Shown here: positions 60,244-64,000 of the stretch, piece by piece
How positions within the stretch are numbered: position 1 is the first letter of the stretch
Layout: each line of letters begins with the position of its first letter
Assembly: GCA_025667525.1 (NCBI GenBank)
Contig: CM046876.1
Coordinates: forward strand, 570,149,469-570,213,468
Source: Glebionis coronaria
Taxonomy: Eukaryota; Streptophyta; Magnoliopsida; Asterales; Asteraceae
Reading direction: 5' to 3'
DNA length: 64,000 bases
Made by a program: the position numbers and the translations under genes
The notes under the pieces: generated by a model
Databases searched by the model: none
What the model was told of the DNA's origin: nothing
What the model saw: only the letters and a program-made list of their open reading frames with translations

Positions 60244-62398
60244 CTAGTGGGATGCTACATCCAACCAACTTGGGTTTAACACTTTCCCAGTCGGTTTCCA
60301 TTCTAATCCATTTTTCCAGGCATTCATCTCATTCACATGGTCAATAAGGCAAGAATCATGACGACTAAAAAACATACATTCATTGCAATTCCAACATTTC
60401 AAATTAGAATTCACATTAGGCTTAGAACGTTGCACAACCGTAGAGCCTTTAGGTTTAGCTACATGATTCTTTTTATTCAAAACAGAAATAACATTCCTAG
60501 GGTGGGCTTCTACTTTCTTCTTCTCTTGACTACTAGATGGGGGCAATATCCTATAATTCTTCTTGTTTCTTTTAAGCTTAGATCTTTGAGCCTTAGTAGT
60601 GGTGATTACTCTTGTAAAAGGCAACACAGGAATATTAGAAGATGGTTTTGATTTTGCCATATCTTTAGTGACCAATGTTTGAGATGGTTTAGTCCTAGGG
60701 CCCTTATTAAATGGTGTGACGGCTATAAGGTTTCTTTTGATTGCACTAGAGGACGATGCCGAGACAGTGGTTGCGTTATCCACAACATTCTTACCTTTTA
60801 GAGTACGAAGTGTTTCCTTTAACTCAGCCAAGGCCAGAGTTTTATCACAAATTTGTTCCCTCAAATCAGATATTTCCACCGACTTTCGATTCAATTGTTC
60901 AATCAAAGATTGATTCTGTGCGGTGGTATTAGCACATGCGGGCTTTACTAAATCGAAGAGTTGTGTATTTTTCTGTTTTAAGTTATCAACTTTGGACAAA
61001 ATCTTGGAAACTCGATTATCTAGATCAAGTTTAAAATTCTCAGCGGCCTCAAGTACGTTCACATAATTATGCTCCTTAGACTTCTCTATGTCTATCGGCA
61101 ATGATTTAGCAACCTTGTCACTTGGCTGACGCTGTTTTGATTGTAAATTCAATTGAAAATTCTTTTGAAAATTTGCATCATTGATATTAACACCTTCGAA
61201 TGACGTTTCAAAGATTTCTTGTATGAATTGTTGCTTGCATTCAAGCGAAATACAATGTGTTTGAATCTCATCAAAACGTTTTGAAAGCGAAGAATATGAA
61301 TCTTGATGCTTTAAAAATTAAGCGTCAGATTCGTGACAAGTATTATCTACCACATTATCCACAGACTCAACATTATGCACAATAGAATTATTATCAACAC
61401 TTTTATTCACACAGACGGAAACTATATCATGAGACATCACTTGCTTCAGAAGCTGATCATTTTGGCGTGAAACTCGTTCTATTTCAAGTAAACTGTTTTC
61501 ATAAGCATCATCCATTTCATTGAAAACACGTTTAACCTTTTCTATTTCCAAACGCAAATCTTGATCAAGATTACTAAGACAGGATTTAACATTCTTTACA
61601 AACGGAACAATTTCGTCTCGAAACGCAGCTCTAGTGTGCTCAAAATTCCATTCACCTTCCGTTATGGCCGAAGCCGTCGTACGTTCCAAAATGACCTTGT
61701 CAAAATCGGCTAAGTGTTGGTGTACCGCTTTTAAGTTAACGGACGCCTTACTTACCGGTGGAATTAACTTCGTTAAATCCGTTTTGACAAGTGTAGGAGA
61801 CGTACTAGGAGGGTTTTCATTTGACAAACTTTGGGGCACAAGAATTGTCAGTTCAACTAATTCCTTTTGTAAGCGAATACGTGTCTTTTTAAAAAGTTGA
61901 TCTTTATTAAACTTATCATAATCAATCGTATGGAATTTTGAAAGCATTTTAGAATGAGTTTCTTCCATAAGTGACTGTGTCTCCTTAGAACTACGAACAT
62001 AAGGTGCTTCTTTCGATTTGCCAATTAGGGTCATATCATAAAGACAGGGAATATATTCCTGAGCTTGTTTTGCATAACCGGGATTAGGTGGTAAATCTTG
62101 AAGACGTTTAAGTTAGAGTTCTTTAAATGATTTAGTAAAAAAAAAGAACATTTTCTGTGGAAGCGTATTGTTTTAAAAGCTGTTGTTCCTTGAATTTAAG
62201 AAGTTTGGTAGCATTAATTTCTGATTCAAATTTTTTAGACTCGAGAGTTTCCAATCCAATTTAAGCTTCTGAAGATCATTAACAACCGACTCTTTTGCTT
62301 TTAATTCATTGGAAAGATTAGCTTTTAATGATTCTATTTCTTTCAAGTGTTCAATCTTTTCAAAACGAAATTGGTCAAATTCAGAATAAGTTATTTTT
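60244..62398 (-). pseudogene. Copia D: long coiled-coil gag-pol spacer
   Basis: Two open segments, 60244-61152 and 61318-62034, are rich in Leu/Glu/Lys/Asn heptad-like patterns and carry a cysteine-rich patch (CWNCNECMFFSRHDSC) near 60390. Stretches between them are broken. Such long spacers between the gag zinc knuckle and protease are seen in a group of daisy-family copia elements. The role is unknown. Confidence 0.7.
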
Positions 62399-64000
62399 TC
62401 AGCTTTTAATGACCTTTTCCTTATACAGCGCAAGCTCAGCGGTTAGGTTGGCATTCATATCTACGGTTTGTCGGACAGCCACATTCATGTTATCAATAAT
62501 ATGTTTAGGCACCATTACCAAATCACGTTGATCATAAGATTCCATACCCGTCGTAGCATTTGGTTGAGGTTCACTCAAATGTGTTGGATTGGATACCGCA
62601 TCATTTGAGTTACTAGTTCCCGAATGCTGTTCGAGGTTGTCATTTTCATGGTCAACATGATGTAGATTATCATGAACATTATTAGATGTGGTTGGTACCT
62701 CACTAACGACATCAGAAGCGTAGTGAGAGAGGTTAGCAACGAGTGCAGCTTGGGCTGAGTAAATGTCATCACAATCCGAATCATATGCATCAAGATCATC
62801 AGCTTGATATGCTGCATTAGATGTAGAGACGACTGCAATGCCTTCATTATCTGCTGCCCCTGGGTCTGCCAGAAATGCTAACTCCTCTGAATCCAAAATC
62901 TTCCCCTTAGACTAAGCATCGACCAAATACATCTTCTCACGAAACCATGTTGCATCCCTTCTTCTTTTTGGCTGAGTGCATTCCCTATCCATATGACCTT
63001 GTCCTCGGCAATTGTAGAAAGTCACAACCTTTTGTGGACCAATAGGGCTTCCATTTCCATTAGCTTGAGAATTCACAGGTTGAGCATTCACAGTCCTTGT
63101 AGGAGGTACATATGAAGTTTGCCTTTCCTGAATAGGTTGCACCGTCACTTGACCATCTTGAACAGTGGCTTGTTGTCAAGGATTTGAAGAGGTGCGAAGC
63201 TGATTGTTTGTTGGTGGAAATCCTCTAGTTGCAACAACTTTTGACAAGTAGGCAGTGAGATGGTTTAAAACATCAGCTGGCGTATCATTTGGAGTAAAGA
63301 CCGGTGCTTGGATTGGTGGAAGTTCATTGGAGTAGAAGGCTTGTGCTCGTTGTGCTTCAATTGGAAAAAATCCTTGCTGAGGAGTATAACCCATTGGAGA
63401 AGTGTTGGCTTGTGATGGTGATGTATGATGTGGTGGTTGCTGTGGAAAAGATTGTTGATGAACACTTTGTTGAAATGCTTGCTGTGGCATCATTAGTGGT
63501 TGATAAGATGGTTGTTGTGGTTGCTGATAGGTGTGTGGTGTTGGCTGCTGCAAGTATGATGGTTGTTGATAAATATAAACCATGTTTTGTTGAGAAGCAT
63601 ACATGGCAAGTGGATCATGAACTTGAGGTGTAGACAACCGAGCCTCGATCACATGGCATTCGTGTTGTTGAAGAAAAGCTTGAAGTTGATCTACATTGGT
63701 GTTATGCAAGTCCTTAGCCAATTTAACATCTGTCACGTACTTTTTCCATTCTGAAGGAAGAGTGTTCAAATACTTGGTGTTCAATTGAAACGTAGGAATT
63801 GCCATGCCATATATATTGAGCTCATTCAACAATAGGGTAAATCTCAGATAGTAATCATTGAGAGTCTCCCCTGGCACATAGGCAAACTTATCAAAAGTAT
63901 CATAAAGCTTACACTCTCGTTCTTGTTTAGTTAACGAGGTGCCTTGCATTAGAACACGAATTCTGTCCCATAACTCTTTGGCAACTTTATGTTTGCTGAC
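62399..64000 (-). pseudogene. Copia D: gag, partial at window edge
   Basis: The frame runs off the right edge (KELWDRIRVLMQGTSL at the edge), so the gag start is outside. 63176-64000 holds the UBN2-type gag core (LNDYYLRFTLLLNELNIYGM) and a Gln/Pro-rich stretch. A TGA at about 63174 fits a former CGA. 62912-63148 holds the zinc knuckle, but its first Cys is Phe (FYNCRGQGHMDREC). A TAG at about 62910 fits a former CAG, and 62399-62896 continues with the acidic region ELAFLADPGAAD. Confidence 0.88.

Overview
This window is nuclear DNA of a flowering plant, most likely a eudicot of the daisy family (Asteraceae). The evidence is the long AT-rich non-coding stretches, GT-AG introns, several nested Ty1/copia and Ty3/gypsy LTR retrotransposons, MITEs, a Helitron end and TA microsatellites. 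The family assignment is inferred from the style of the copia polyproteins and is not proven. No rRNA gene, functional tRNA gene or CRISPR array is visible.

Layout. 1-1175 is the end of a gypsy-type LTR with a minisatellite. 1600-21889 is a nest. A decayed minus-strand Ty1/copia element (B) is split in its reverse transcriptase by a 3.98-kb non-autonomous element (A, 2608-6588, target duplication ACGCT, LTRs that look identical). B is split again, between the GAG-pre-integrase and integrase domains, by a 9-kb Athila-like non-autonomous gypsy element (8665-17651, target duplication GAGGT) that carries one acidic ORF. 21890-25080 is intergenic and holds MITE-like debris and an A-rich array.

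25083-32656 (minus strand) is the one apparently intact host gene. I could assemble 21 exons with GT-AG borders and one uninterrupted frame of 993 codons. It encodes an arginyl-tRNA-synthetase-like protein whose HIGH signature is destroyed and whose catalytic core is shortened. The anticodon-binding region is kept, and a C-terminal DUF6598-like domain is fused to it. The first exons are a tandem exon-plus-intron duplication series. This gene is my main candidate for something undescribed.

32700-34160 is a 729-bp tandem duplication carrying two MITE copies. 35283-39025 is a duplicated, hairpin-rich non-coding region. A Helitron 3' end lies at about 42380. 43800-47136 holds copia debris and a copia gag (C) with a short LTR. 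47137-53227 is AT-rich and includes two TA arrays bounding a 1.75-kb element and a clean hAT-type MITE. 53228-64000 is a large minus-strand Ty1/copia element (D) with a 3' LTR, a 2.9-kb 3' untranslated region, RNase H, RT, integrase, protease and gag, broken by frameshifts and stops and running off the window.

Cross-cutting patterns. Most recognisable nonsense codons in elements B, C and D are CAG-to-TAG or CGA-to-TGA, as expected from decay of methylated cytosines at CHG and CG sites. Six LTR promoters carry an inverted repeat around or directly after the TATA box. Elements A and C share arrays of ATTGCGA in their leaders.
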